DNA of 64,000 nt from contig CAWDUQ010000001.1 of NCBI GenBank assembly GCA_963805495.1, positions 62,001 to 126,000 on the forward strand, given 5' to 3'. The notes under the pieces are model-generated. The model had not been told where the DNA came from. It ran no database searches and worked only from the letters and a program-made list of their open reading frames with translations. A program made the translations under genes and the position numbers. Source of the DNA: DAHUXD01 sp963805495. Lineage in GTDB: Bacteria; Acidobacteriota; Thermoanaerobaculia; UBA5066; Gp7-AA6. Positions 8,340-15,894 of this stretch are shown here, piece by piece. The number at the start of each line of letters is the position of its first letter. Positions within the stretch are counted from its first letter, which is position 1.

Positions 8340-8717
8340 CTAGCGCACTTTCTCGCGTGCGAAGTGCGGGTTCTGGATGACCCCGAAGGGGTTGCCGAAG
8401 GGGTCCTTCACGACCGCCACGCGGATCCCCTCGCCGACGTCGGCCAGATCCTTGAACGGCTTCGCGCCGAGGGCGAGGAGCCGCGCGAGCTCGGCCGCGG
8501 CGTCGTCGACGGCCCAGTACGCCACGACTCCCCCGGCCGGGCCCGCCCCGCTCATGTCGGGGTCGAGGCCGAGCTCGAAGCCGCCGACCTCGAATCCGAC
8601 GTAGAACGGCTGGACGAAGTAGGGCTCGATCCCGAGCGCCCGCGCGTACCACGCAGTCGCACCTTCGAGGTCCGGGACCTGGTAGATCACGGTGCGGAGT
8701 CCCTGGATCATCGGCAT
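8340..8717 (-). CDS. VOC-fold (glyoxalase/bleomycin-resistance-like) protein
   Basis: A 125-residue vicinal-oxygen-chelate domain protein. It has the pattern TVIYQVPDLEGATAWYARALGI at its start (residues 9-30) and VKDPFGNPFGVIQNPHF at its end, the usual metal-site region. Family members include glyoxalase I, dioxygenases and antibiotic-binding proteins; no specific reaction can be assigned. It starts with ATG and heads the small run that continues into the tandem GNAT gene. Confidence 0.82.
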   Translation of the reverse strand: MPMIQGLRTVIYQVPDLEGATAWYARALGIEPYFVQPFYVGFEVGGFELGLDPDMSGAGPAGGVVAYWAVDDAAAELARLLALGAKPFKDLADVGEGIRVAVVKDPFGNPFGVIQNPHFAREKVR

Positions 8718-8806
8718 CCCCCCGCGCGGGAGTCTATCGAGGCGGCGGAGGCCCGGTCAGCCCGGGACCGTCGACCGGCCCGACCAGCCGGACTTTCAGA
8801 CTTTCA

Positions 8807-8832
8807 GGTCAGGCCCCAACAGGGCTGACCCC
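8807..8832. repeat. GGTCAGGCCC...GGGCTGACCCC element, copy 2
   Basis: A short copy of the palindromic element seen at 4147 and 11558. It overlaps the last codons of the amidohydrolase gene, so the gene's final residues (GVSPVGA) and its TGA stop are encoded inside the element. This suggests insertion at, or extension of, the original 3' end. Confidence 0.6.
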
Positions 8833-10623
8833 CAGCCCCGCCGCCCTGCGCCATTCGACGAGGAGCGCGTGGAAGCGCTGCGGGCGGTCTCCCGTCGGAT
8901 CGATCCGGCCGCCGGGCATCAGGTACTCGAGCTCGGCCGGCTTTTCGCGCCGCGCCCAGGCCTTGAAGTCCTCGAAGCGATCACCCGGGAGGACCGCCCC
9001 GCGCGGCTCGAAGAGGAAGCCGGCGATCTTTCCCTTTGAGTCGAGCCACCAGGTCGCCCGGAACTTCTGGGGCGACCGGTCGATCAAACGGTAGAAGTCG
9101 TTCATCTCGACGCCCGCGGCCGTCACCGAGTCGCGGCCCTCCCGCCAGTCCGAATACTCGTTTCGAGAGTGAAAGTACGCATCCCAGCCGCTCCACCTCC
9201 CGTCGAGCGTCCACGCCTCGCCGGGCCCGGTCTTCGCCTCCCACCAGATCCGCGCGTCCGGCGCCATCAGGGCGCGCGCCGCCGCCCCGTCGCCCCGCTT
9301 TCGCGCCGCCAGGAACTCCTGCACCTTCGCGATTCCGAGCGCGTCCTTGAACACGACGCCGCCCTTCATGACCCAGGCGACGCGCTCCAGCGTCGCAACG
9401 TCCTCGAGCGGATTGCCCCGCACCGCGACGATGTCGGCGTACCGGCCCGGCGCGATCGAGCCCACGCGGTCCGACCAGCCAAGGAGCTCCGCGCCGTCGA
9501 CCGTCGCCGCGCGGATCGCCTGGAGCGGCGTCATCCCGTGCGACGCCATCCAGACGATCTCCTTCGCGTTCTCTCCCTGCGGCAGCACCGAGGCGTCGGA
9601 TCCCATCGCGATCTTCACCCCTGCCGCGACGGCCTTGCGGAAGCCTTCCTGGCTTCCCCGCCGGAACCCCTCCTCGCGCTCCCGCCGCCAGGCCGGCGCG
9701 TCGGGCGCCGGCGCCTCCTCGTCCATCTCCCAGATCGCGCCCGTCGGGACGAGAAAGACGCCTTTCTCCTTGAGCATCCGCACGCCCTCGTCGTCGAGGA
9801 GCGTGCCGTGCTCGACGGAGTCGACGCCGGCCCGGATCGCCGTCTTGATTCCGTCCGTGCCGTGGGCGTGGGCCGCCACCTTCCTGCCGTAGCGGTGCGC
9901 CTCGTCGACGATCGCCTTCATTTCCTCGAGGGTGAACTGCGTCTCGCTGGCGACGTTCTTTCCCTCGCTCCCGCCCTCCGTCGCCATGATCTTGATGACG
10001 TCGGCGCCGTACTTGATCTCGTACCGGGTCAGCTTGCGGACGCCGTCGACACCGTCGGCGATCCCCGACTCGCCTCCGACCGTGATCGTCGGCGAGAGTC
10101 CCTCGACGTCCTCGTTGTGCCCGCCGGTCGAGCCGATGGCGAGGGTCGCGACGAGCATCCGCGGGCCGGCCACCTCGCCGCGGTCGATCGCGTCGCGCAG
10201 GGCCACGTCGGTAAAGTCCTTCGCCCAGAGGTCCCGAACCGTGGTGAACCCGGCCTCCAGAGTGACCTTTGCCCGGGCGTACGAGGTGACCGCGTCCTGC
10301 ATCGGGCCGCCCTCGAGCAGGAACCGGTAGGTCGTCGTCAGGTGCGTGTGGCAATCGATCAGTCCCGGCAGGATCGTCGCGTCGCCGAGGTCGAAGATCT
10401 CGGAGCCCGGAGGGATCGTGAGCCCGGGGCCGACGGCCGTGATCCTCTCCCCTTCGATCAGGACGACCGGGTTCTCGACGACGCGCCCGGCGACGACGTC
10501 GATCATCGCTTTCGCGCGGATCGCCTTGCGGGACAGCGGGGCGGCCGCGGGCGAGGCCCCGCACAAGAAGAGTGCCGCAACGAGGAGGACGATCCCCTCC
10601 CTCTCCCCGAGCTTGACGCGCAT
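8809..10623 (-). CDS. exported amidohydrolase fused to a SnoaL-like domain
   Basis: A 604-residue protein with a signal peptide (about residues 1-27), a metal-dependent amidohydrolase TIM-barrel and a C-terminal NTF2/SnoaL-like domain (about 435-590). Metal ligands are recognisable: HTH at 92-94, a bridging-type lysine in DVIKIMATEGG (K211), AHAHG at 251-255, EHG at 271-273 and GSDAS at 341-345. The closest general type is imidazolonepropionase/Xaa-Pro dipeptidase-like. The fused SnoaL domain with WDAYFHSRNEYSDWREG is unusual. The ATG lies one base after the stop of the binding-protein gene. The C-terminus runs into a palindromic repeat. Confidence 0.85.
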   Translation of the reverse strand: MRVKLGEREGIVLLVAALFLCGASPAAAPLSRKAIRAKAMIDVVAGRVVENPVVLIEGERITAVGPGLTIPPGSEIFDLGDATILPGLIDCHTHLTTTYRFLLEGGPMQDAVTSYARAKVTLEAGFTTVRDLWAKDFTDVALRDAIDRGEVAGPRMLVATLAIGSTGGHNEDVEGLSPTITVGGESGIADGVDGVRKLTRYEIKYGADVIKIMATEGGSEGKNVASETQFTLEEMKAIVDEAHRYGRKVAAHAHGTDGIKTAIRAGVDSVEHGTLLDDEGVRMLKEKGVFLVPTGAIWEMDEEAPAPDAPAWRREREEGFRRGSQEGFRKAVAAGVKIAMGSDASVLPQGENAKEIVWMASHGMTPLQAIRAATVDGAELLGWSDRVGSIAPGRYADIVAVRGNPLEDVATLERVAWVMKGGVVFKDALGIAKVQEFLAARKRGDGAAARALMAPDARIWWEAKTGPGEAWTLDGRWSGWDAYFHSRNEYSDWREGRDSVTAAGVEMNDFYRLIDRSPQKFRATWWLDSKGKIAGFLFEPRGAVLPGDRFEDFKAWARREKPAELEYLMPGGRIDPTGDRPQRFHALLVEWRRAAGLGVSPVGA

Positions 10624-10624
10624 C

Positions 10625-11539
10625 CTACTTCGCCAGGTACTCCTGCACGTTCTCCTTCGTGATCATCACCGTCGGCAGCACGATTTTCTTCGGCACCGTT
10701 TCGCCCTTGAAGATCTTCTCGGCGACGTCGATCGCTTCTTTTCCGCCCGTCGGGTAAATGAACGTCGCCGAAAGCTTGCCGTCGGCGACCGCCTGGCGTC
10801 CGCCGTCGAGGCCCGGCAGCGCGTCGATGCCGACGAAAAGCATCTGGCCGTCGCGACCCTTGGCCTTGGCGGCGAGGAACGCGCCCATCGCCATCGGGTC
10901 GTTGTGCGCGTAGACGAGGTCGATCTTTTCGTGCGCCGAGAGCGCCGACTCCATCTGCGCCATCGCCTCCTCGCGCAGCCAGTTGGCGACGGGGTCGTGG
11001 ACGATGTGGATGTCGGGGAACGCGGCGATCGCCTCGCGGAAGCCCTCGCTCCGGTCCCGGGCGGGGGGCGAGCCCGGCAACCCCTTGATCTCGACGATGT
11101 CGCCCTTGCCCTTGAGGACCCTGGCGATGAATTCGCCGGCGGCCTTTCCGATTTCCCTGTTGTCCGCGCCGATGAAGGTCGTGTACGTGTCGCCCTCGAT
11201 CGCGCGGTCGAGCACGATCACCGGGATGCCCTGCTCGTACACCCGCCGCACGATCGGCGTCAGCGGCCTGGCCTCGTTCGGAGAAATGATCAGCAGGTCG
11301 ATCTTCTGGCGCAGGAAGTTCTCGACGTCGGCGACCTGCTTGGCGTTGTCCTGCTGCGCGTCGGCGTAGACGACCTCGACGTCCGGAAAGGCCTTCGCGG
11401 CGGTGGCCACGTCGGCGTTCATGGACACGCGCCAGGGCTCCCCGAGGTTGCACTGGGAGAAGCCGATCAGGTGCTTGCCGGACTTGGCCTTTCCGCAGCC
11501 GGGAGCGGCGAGGAGCCCGGCGGCGAAGACAACCACCAC
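10625..11539 (-). CDS. ribose-type ABC transporter substrate-binding protein
   Basis: A periplasmic sugar-binding protein of about 304 residues (peripla_BP_4 / RbsB-like). Residues after the hydrophobic leader read LIGFSQCNLGEPWRVSMNAD, followed by QKIDLLIISPNEA, VIVLDRAI, and NDPMAMGAFLAAKAKG, all typical of the family. The leader ends LLAAPGCGK, suggesting a lipoprotein. The start is uncertain: no ATG exists, and the region upstream is a palindromic repeat. GTG at 11539 gives a leader with no basic residue, while a CTG at 11566 inside the repeat would give a better one. It lies directly downstream of its importer gene. Confidence 0.85.
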   Translation of the reverse strand: MVVVFAAGLLAAPGCGKAKSGKHLIGFSQCNLGEPWRVSMNADVATAAKAFPDVEVVYADAQQDNAKQVADVENFLRQKIDLLIISPNEARPLTPIVRRVYEQGIPVIVLDRAIEGDTYTTFIGADNREIGKAAGEFIARVLKGKGDIVEIKGLPGSPPARDRSEGFREAIAAFPDIHIVHDPVANWLREEAMAQMESALSAHEKIDLVYAHNDPMAMGAFLAAKAKGRDGQMLFVGIDALPGLDGGRQAVADGKLSATFIYPTGGKEAIDVAEKIFKGETVPKKIVLPTVMITKENVQEYLAK

Positions 11540-11557
11540 AGCGATCCGAAAAAGAGA

Positions 11558-11649
11558 GGGGGTCAGGTCTCGTTTTTTCGGGTCCCAGGTCTCGCTTTGG
11601 CGAGAGCTGGAGCTCGTCGGGACCTTCGAAAAAAGCGAGACCTGACCCC
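11558..11649. repeat. large GGGGTCAGGTCTCG...CGAGACCTGACCCC inverted repeat, copy 3
   Basis: A 92-base near-perfect inverted repeat between the importer gene and the binding-protein gene. The arms are GGGGTCAGGTCTCG and its complement; the interior holds further matching parts (GGGTCCCAGGTCTC against GAGCTCGTCGGGACC). It abuts the TAG stop of the importer gene and reaches the start region of the binding-protein gene. It could form a strong hairpin in the mRNA that sets the ratio of importer to binding protein. Confidence 0.75.
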
Positions 11650-14147
11650 TAGCGCTTCCTGCGCTGGAGCCAGACCGCTCCGAGGATGATGACGCCCTTG
11701 AGGATGAGCTGCAGGTTCGCATCGACATTGTTCAACCCCATGATGTTGTTGATGACTCCGATGATCAGCACGCCGACGAGCGTACCTCCGACCGATCCGG
11801 TTCCGCCCGAGAGACTCGTTCCGCCGATGACGACCGCCGCGATCGCGTCGAGCTCGTACGCGACCCCGTCGTTGGGATTGCCCTGCTCGAGCTGCGCGCA
11901 GTGGACGATGCCCGCGAGCGCCGCGAGTGTCGCGGCGATCACGTAGACGCCGGCCTTGTGCCACGCGACCCGGATGCCCGACAGGCGCGCCGCCGTCTCG
12001 TTGTCGCCGATCGCGTAGAGGTAGCGCCCCGCGCTCGTCCGCGACAGAAACACGTGCATGCCGGCGACCGTCAACAGGAAGAGCACCGCCGGCGCCGGCA
12101 CGTACGGAAGGAGCGTCCCGGCGAGGCGATGCACGGACTCGGGAGCCGCGCCCTGCCCGAAGCCGAGCGGGATCGCCATCCCCCCGCTGACGTAGCGCGC
12201 GACGCCGCGGGCGGCGCTCATCGTCGCGAGCGTCGCGATGAAGGGCTGCAACTTCCAGCGCGCGACGACGAAGCCGTTGATCGCCCCGCAGAGGGCGCCC
12301 GCCGCGAGGACGGTCAGGATCGTCGCGGCGAGGCCCATTCCCGCCTTCATGAAGCACCAGGCCGTCAGCGTCGCGGCGAGCGCGAGCACCGAACCGACCG
12401 AGAGGTCGATGCCGCCCGAGATCACGACGGCCGTCATGCCGACGGCGAGAATGCCTTTCTCCGCGACCTGGCGAAGGATGTCGGTCAGGTTCCCGATGTC
12501 GATGAAGACCGGCCGCCCGCCGCGCACCGGAGAGAAGACGACCGAAAGCAGCAGCACCGCCGCGAGTCCGAAGAGGCCCGTGTAGCGGGCGAGGCGGCTG
12601 TGCGCGGGCGGCCGGGGAGGCGGCGGCGGTCCGCCGGACTTGGGCCGCGCGACGTCCGCGGTCGGGCCGGTCCCGGCCGCGGCGGCGAGCACCTTCTCCT
12701 CGGTCGCCTCGGCATGCGCGAGCTCGGCCGTCACGCGGCCCTCCCGGAACACCAGGATGCGGTGACACTGCGTCAGGATTTCCGACATCTCCGACGAGCA
12801 GAGGACGATGCCGAACCCCTCGGACGCGAGCCGGTGGAGCAGGGCGTACACGTCGGCCTTCGCCGCCAGGTCGATCCCCCGCGTGGGCTCGTCGAGGAGC
12901 AGCACCGAGGGCGCCGCAAAGAGGCATCGGCCGAGGATGGCCTTCTGCTGATTGCCGCCCGAAAGCGTCGCGATCGGGACCGAGGGGGACGCGGCCCGCA
13001 CGCCCGTGTCGCGCATGAGGGCCTCGCCGCCCGCACGCGCCCGTGCGGCGTCGATCCAGCCCGCGCGGGACACCTTCGGCAGCGACGCGACCGTCACGTT
13101 CTCCGACACGGACAGGTCCGGGAAGATCGCCTGCGACTTGCGCTCCTCGGGAAGCAGGACGAGGCCGGCGTCTTTCGCGGCGGCGGGGTCCGTCGGCCGG
13201 TACTCCGCCCCCGCGACGCGGACCCGCCCTTCCACCGGCCGCTCGAGCGCGCCGGTCAGCGCGAGCAGGAGGTCCGTGCGGCCGGCGCCGATCAGGCCGG
13301 CGAGGCCGAGGATCTCTCCGCGCCGCAGCGTCAGCGTGATGTCCGAGAGCCGACGCCCGCCCGGACGGTCGGGATCCTCGACGGTGAGGCCCTCGACGCG
13401 CAGCACCTCCGGCGCTCCGGCGGCGACGGGCGGCAGCTCCACGCGCTCGATTGTCCGTCCCACCATCAACCGCACCATCTCGGCCTCGTCGACGCCTTCG
13501 GCCTCGCGCGTGACGATGCGCTTGCCGTCGCGCAGCACCGTGATCCGGTCGGCGAGCCGCCGCACCTCCTCGAGGTTGTGGGAGATGTAGACGATCGCGA
13601 CGCCGCGCGCCGTCAGCCGCTCGATGAGGCGCTCGAGCCGCGCCGCCTCCGAGGACGAGAGGGAGGTCGTCGGCTCGTCCATGATGATGAGGCGCGCGTC
13701 GAGCGACAGCGCCCGCGCGATCGCGACGAGCTGCCGCTGGCCGGCCTCGAGCCGCCCCACCGTCTCGCCCGGCGCAACGTGCGTTTCGCCCAGCGTCTCG
13801 AGCGCTTTCGCGGCCCCCGGCAGGAGCGACCGCGGCCGGCCGAGAAAGATGTTCTCGGCGACCGAGAGGGACGAGACGAGCTGCAGCTCCTGCGGGATCA
13901 CCGCGATTCCGGCCTCGATCGCCTCGCGGGGGCTTTCCATCCGCCGCGCCGCGCCGTCGATCCGAACCTCGCCCGCGTAGCCGGAGATTTCGCCCGAGAG
14001 AATCCGGATGAGCGTCGACTTGCCCGCGCCGTTCTCGCCGATCAGCGCGTGCACTTCGCCGGGCTCCACGTCGAAGTCGACCGCGTCGAGCGCGCGGACG
14101 CCCGGAAACTCCATCGACACCCCGCGCGCCTCGACCAGGGCGGTCAC
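11649..14147 (-). CDS. ribose-type ABC importer, ATPase-permease fusion
   Basis: An 832-residue single chain joining a tandem ATPase (RbsA/XylG type) to a permease (RbsC/XylH type), which are normally separate proteins. First ATPase half: Walker A GENGAGKS at 38-45 and Walker B LIIMDEPTTS around 153-162. Second half: degenerate GLIGAGRTD near 284-292, signature LSGGNQQK at 395-402 and LLLDEPTRGID near 417-426. A proline-rich linker (about 500-517) leads into the permease from about 520, with the conserved GGIDLSVGS at 578-586 and about ten helices. GTG at 14147 is chosen because upstream sequence is repeat-derived. It imports a pentose or related sugar with the downstream binding protein. Confidence 0.92.
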   Translation of the reverse strand: MTALVEARGVSMEFPGVRALDAVDFDVEPGEVHALIGENGAGKSTLIRILSGEISGYAGEVRIDGAARRMESPREAIEAGIAVIPQELQLVSSLSVAENIFLGRPRSLLPGAAKALETLGETHVAPGETVGRLEAGQRQLVAIARALSLDARLIIMDEPTTSLSSSEAARLERLIERLTARGVAIVYISHNLEEVRRLADRITVLRDGKRIVTREAEGVDEAEMVRLMVGRTIERVELPPVAAGAPEVLRVEGLTVEDPDRPGGRRLSDITLTLRRGEILGLAGLIGAGRTDLLLALTGALERPVEGRVRVAGAEYRPTDPAAAKDAGLVLLPEERKSQAIFPDLSVSENVTVASLPKVSRAGWIDAARARAGGEALMRDTGVRAASPSVPIATLSGGNQQKAILGRCLFAAPSVLLLDEPTRGIDLAAKADVYALLHRLASEGFGIVLCSSEMSEILTQCHRILVFREGRVTAELAHAEATEEKVLAAAAGTGPTADVARPKSGGPPPPPRPPAHSRLARYTGLFGLAAVLLLSVVFSPVRGGRPVFIDIGNLTDILRQVAEKGILAVGMTAVVISGGIDLSVGSVLALAATLTAWCFMKAGMGLAATILTVLAAGALCGAINGFVVARWKLQPFIATLATMSAARGVARYVSGGMAIPLGFGQGAAPESVHRLAGTLLPYVPAPAVLFLLTVAGMHVFLSRTSAGRYLYAIGDNETAARLSGIRVAWHKAGVYVIAATLAALAGIVHCAQLEQGNPNDGVAYELDAIAAVVIGGTSLSGGTGSVGGTLVGVLIIGVINNIMGLNNVDANLQLILKGVIILGAVWLQRRKR

Positions 14148-14175
14148 GGGCGAACGGGTTCCTGAGGGCTTCCGT

Positions 14176-14242
14176 CGTAGGGGCGGGGCTTGCCCCCGCC
14201 CTGATGAGCCGTGAGGGCGGCCACGAGGGCCGCCCCCACGAC
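14176..14242. repeat. GGGGCGGGGC hairpin repeat, copy 1
   Basis: A 67-base intergenic repeat: CGTAGGGGCGGGGCTTGCCCCCGCCC, spacer, then GGGCGGCCACGAGGGCCGCCCCCACG. It contains two short hairpins enclosed by an outer inverted repeat. A second copy lies at 35761. It sits between the ribulokinase and importer genes. No transposase is near. Confidence 0.7.
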
Positions 14243-14262
14243 CGGAGGGCACGAGGGGATCT

Positions 14263-15894
14263 TCACCCGCGCCCCTTCAGCCGCTTCATGAGATCCGTGC
14301 CTCTTCCGAAGTGGTCGTGCAGCTCCAGCCAGTCCCGGTACAGCGCGTCGTACGCATCGGCCGCATCGGGGCGCGGCGTCACGCGCTCGGGCTTCAGGCG
14401 CGCCATCGCGCGCGCGGCGTCGGCGAACCCCGCGTGGCCGCCCCGCTCCGGGCCGGCCGCGACCGCGCCGAGCATCGCCGCGCCGAGGGCCGACGCGTTG
14501 GCCGCCGCCGCGAGGCCGATCGGCCGCCGCGTCACGTCGGCGTAGATCTGCACGAGAAGGGGGCTGCGCTCGGCGAGGCCGCCGACCGCGATCAGCTCCG
14601 TGACGGGGATGCGCTTCTTCTCGAAGGCGTCCAGGATGCGCCGCGTCGAGAAGGCGGTCGCCTCGATGAGCGCGCGGTAGATGTCGCCGGCCGCCGTCGC
14701 GAGCGTCATGCCGACCAGAAGGCCCGTCAGATTGGCGTCGACGAGGACCGACCGGTTGCCGTTCCACCAGTCGAGGGCGAGGAGGCCGTGGCCGCCGGGA
14801 GGCGCCTGCCCGGCTTCCCGCTCGAGCGCGGCGAACCCCGCCCCGGTGCCGGAGACGAGCCTCGCGAACCAGCCGAAGATGTCGCCGACGGCCGGCTGCC
14901 CCGCCTCGTAACCCGAGAGGCCTTCCACGATGCCGTCGCGCACGACGCCGCCGACACCCTCGACGAGCGCGTGCCGGTCCGAGAGCAGCATGTGGCAGGT
15001 CGAGGTGCCCATGACCATGACCATGCGGCCGGCCTCGACGACCGTCGCCGCGGGCACGGCACTGTGCGCGTCGATGATCGCCGCGGCGACCGCGGTGCCG
15101 GGAAGAAGCCCCAGACGCGCGGCCATCGCCTCCGTCAGGCCGCCGACGCGCCGCCCGGGAGGCACGATCTCGCCCGAGAGCTTCGAGGGGAGGTCGGCAA
15201 ATCGCGCGTCGAGGGCCGCGAAGAACTCCTTCGACGGAAATCCGCGCTCGCGGCTCCAGAAGCCCTTGTAGCCGGCACCGCAGGAGTTGCGCACCCGCGC
15301 GCCGGAGAGCTCGCCCACGATCCAGTCGCCGCCCTCGACGATCGCCGCGGCGGCGGCGTAGACCTCGGGGTCCTCTTCCAGAACCTGGAGCGCCTTCGCC
15401 GCCAGCCATTCCGAGGAGCTCTTGCCGCCGTAGTCGGCGAGGAACGCCTCGCCCCTTTTCTCCGCCAGCGCGTTGATCCGGTCGGCCTGAGGCTGCGCGG
15501 CGTGGTGCTTCCAGAGCTTGACCCAGGCGTGCGGCCGGGACGCCCACTTCGGGAGCAGGCACAGCGGCCGGCCCGACGCGTCGACCGGCAGCACCGTGCA
15601 GGACGTGAAGTCGACGCCGATCCCGACGATCGCCTCCTTCGGCACGCCCGCCGCCGCGAGCGCCTCCGGCACGGCCTTCTCGATCGAGGCGATCCAGTCG
15701 CCCGGGTGCTGCAGCGCCCAGTCGGCCGGCAGCCGGACGCCCGATTCCGGCAGAGCCGCGTCGATCACGCCGTGCGGATACTCCACGACGGCCGAGCCCA
15801 GCTCCTTCCCGGTGCGGGTCTCGACGACGAGCGCCCGAACGGACGCCGTTCCGAAGTCGAGGCCCAGCGCGCAGGGCGCCTGCGGTGCCGTCAC
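14263..15894 (-). CDS. araB: L-ribulokinase, FGGY family
   Basis: A 543-residue sugar kinase with the FGGY fold. The N-terminus LGLDFGTASVRALVV is the phosphate-1 loop; GIGVDFTSCTVLPVD, CLLPKWASRPHAWVKLWKHH and YGGKSSSEW are patterns characteristic of AraB-type ribulokinases rather than xylulokinases. VMVMGTSTCHMLL and AVGGLAERSPLLVQIYADV are the C-terminal ATP-binding parts. It would phosphorylate L-ribulose to L-ribulose 5-phosphate with ATP in the cytoplasm. The GTG at 15894 overlaps the isomerase stop (GTGA), so both are made together. No AraD epimerase gene is visible in the window. Confidence 0.9.
   Translation of the reverse strand: MTAPQAPCALGLDFGTASVRALVVETRTGKELGSAVVEYPHGVIDAALPESGVRLPADWALQHPGDWIASIEKAVPEALAAAGVPKEAIVGIGVDFTSCTVLPVDASGRPLCLLPKWASRPHAWVKLWKHHAAQPQADRINALAEKRGEAFLADYGGKSSSEWLAAKALQVLEEDPEVYAAAAAIVEGGDWIVGELSGARVRNSCGAGYKGFWSRERGFPSKEFFAALDARFADLPSKLSGEIVPPGRRVGGLTEAMAARLGLLPGTAVAAAIIDAHSAVPAATVVEAGRMVMVMGTSTCHMLLSDRHALVEGVGGVVRDGIVEGLSGYEAGQPAVGDIFGWFARLVSGTGAGFAALEREAGQAPPGGHGLLALDWWNGNRSVLVDANLTGLLVGMTLATAAGDIYRALIEATAFSTRRILDAFEKKRIPVTELIAVGGLAERSPLLVQIYADVTRRPIGLAAAANASALGAAMLGAVAAGPERGGHAGFADAARAMARLKPERVTPRPDAADAYDALYRDWLELHDHFGRGTDLMKRLKGRG

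Noticed and set aside
11901..14165. 754-residue plus-strand open frame opposite the ABC importer
   Set aside because: Composition is dominated by R, D, A, G and H with no motif; the minus strand encodes a complete ATPase-permease with all motifs.
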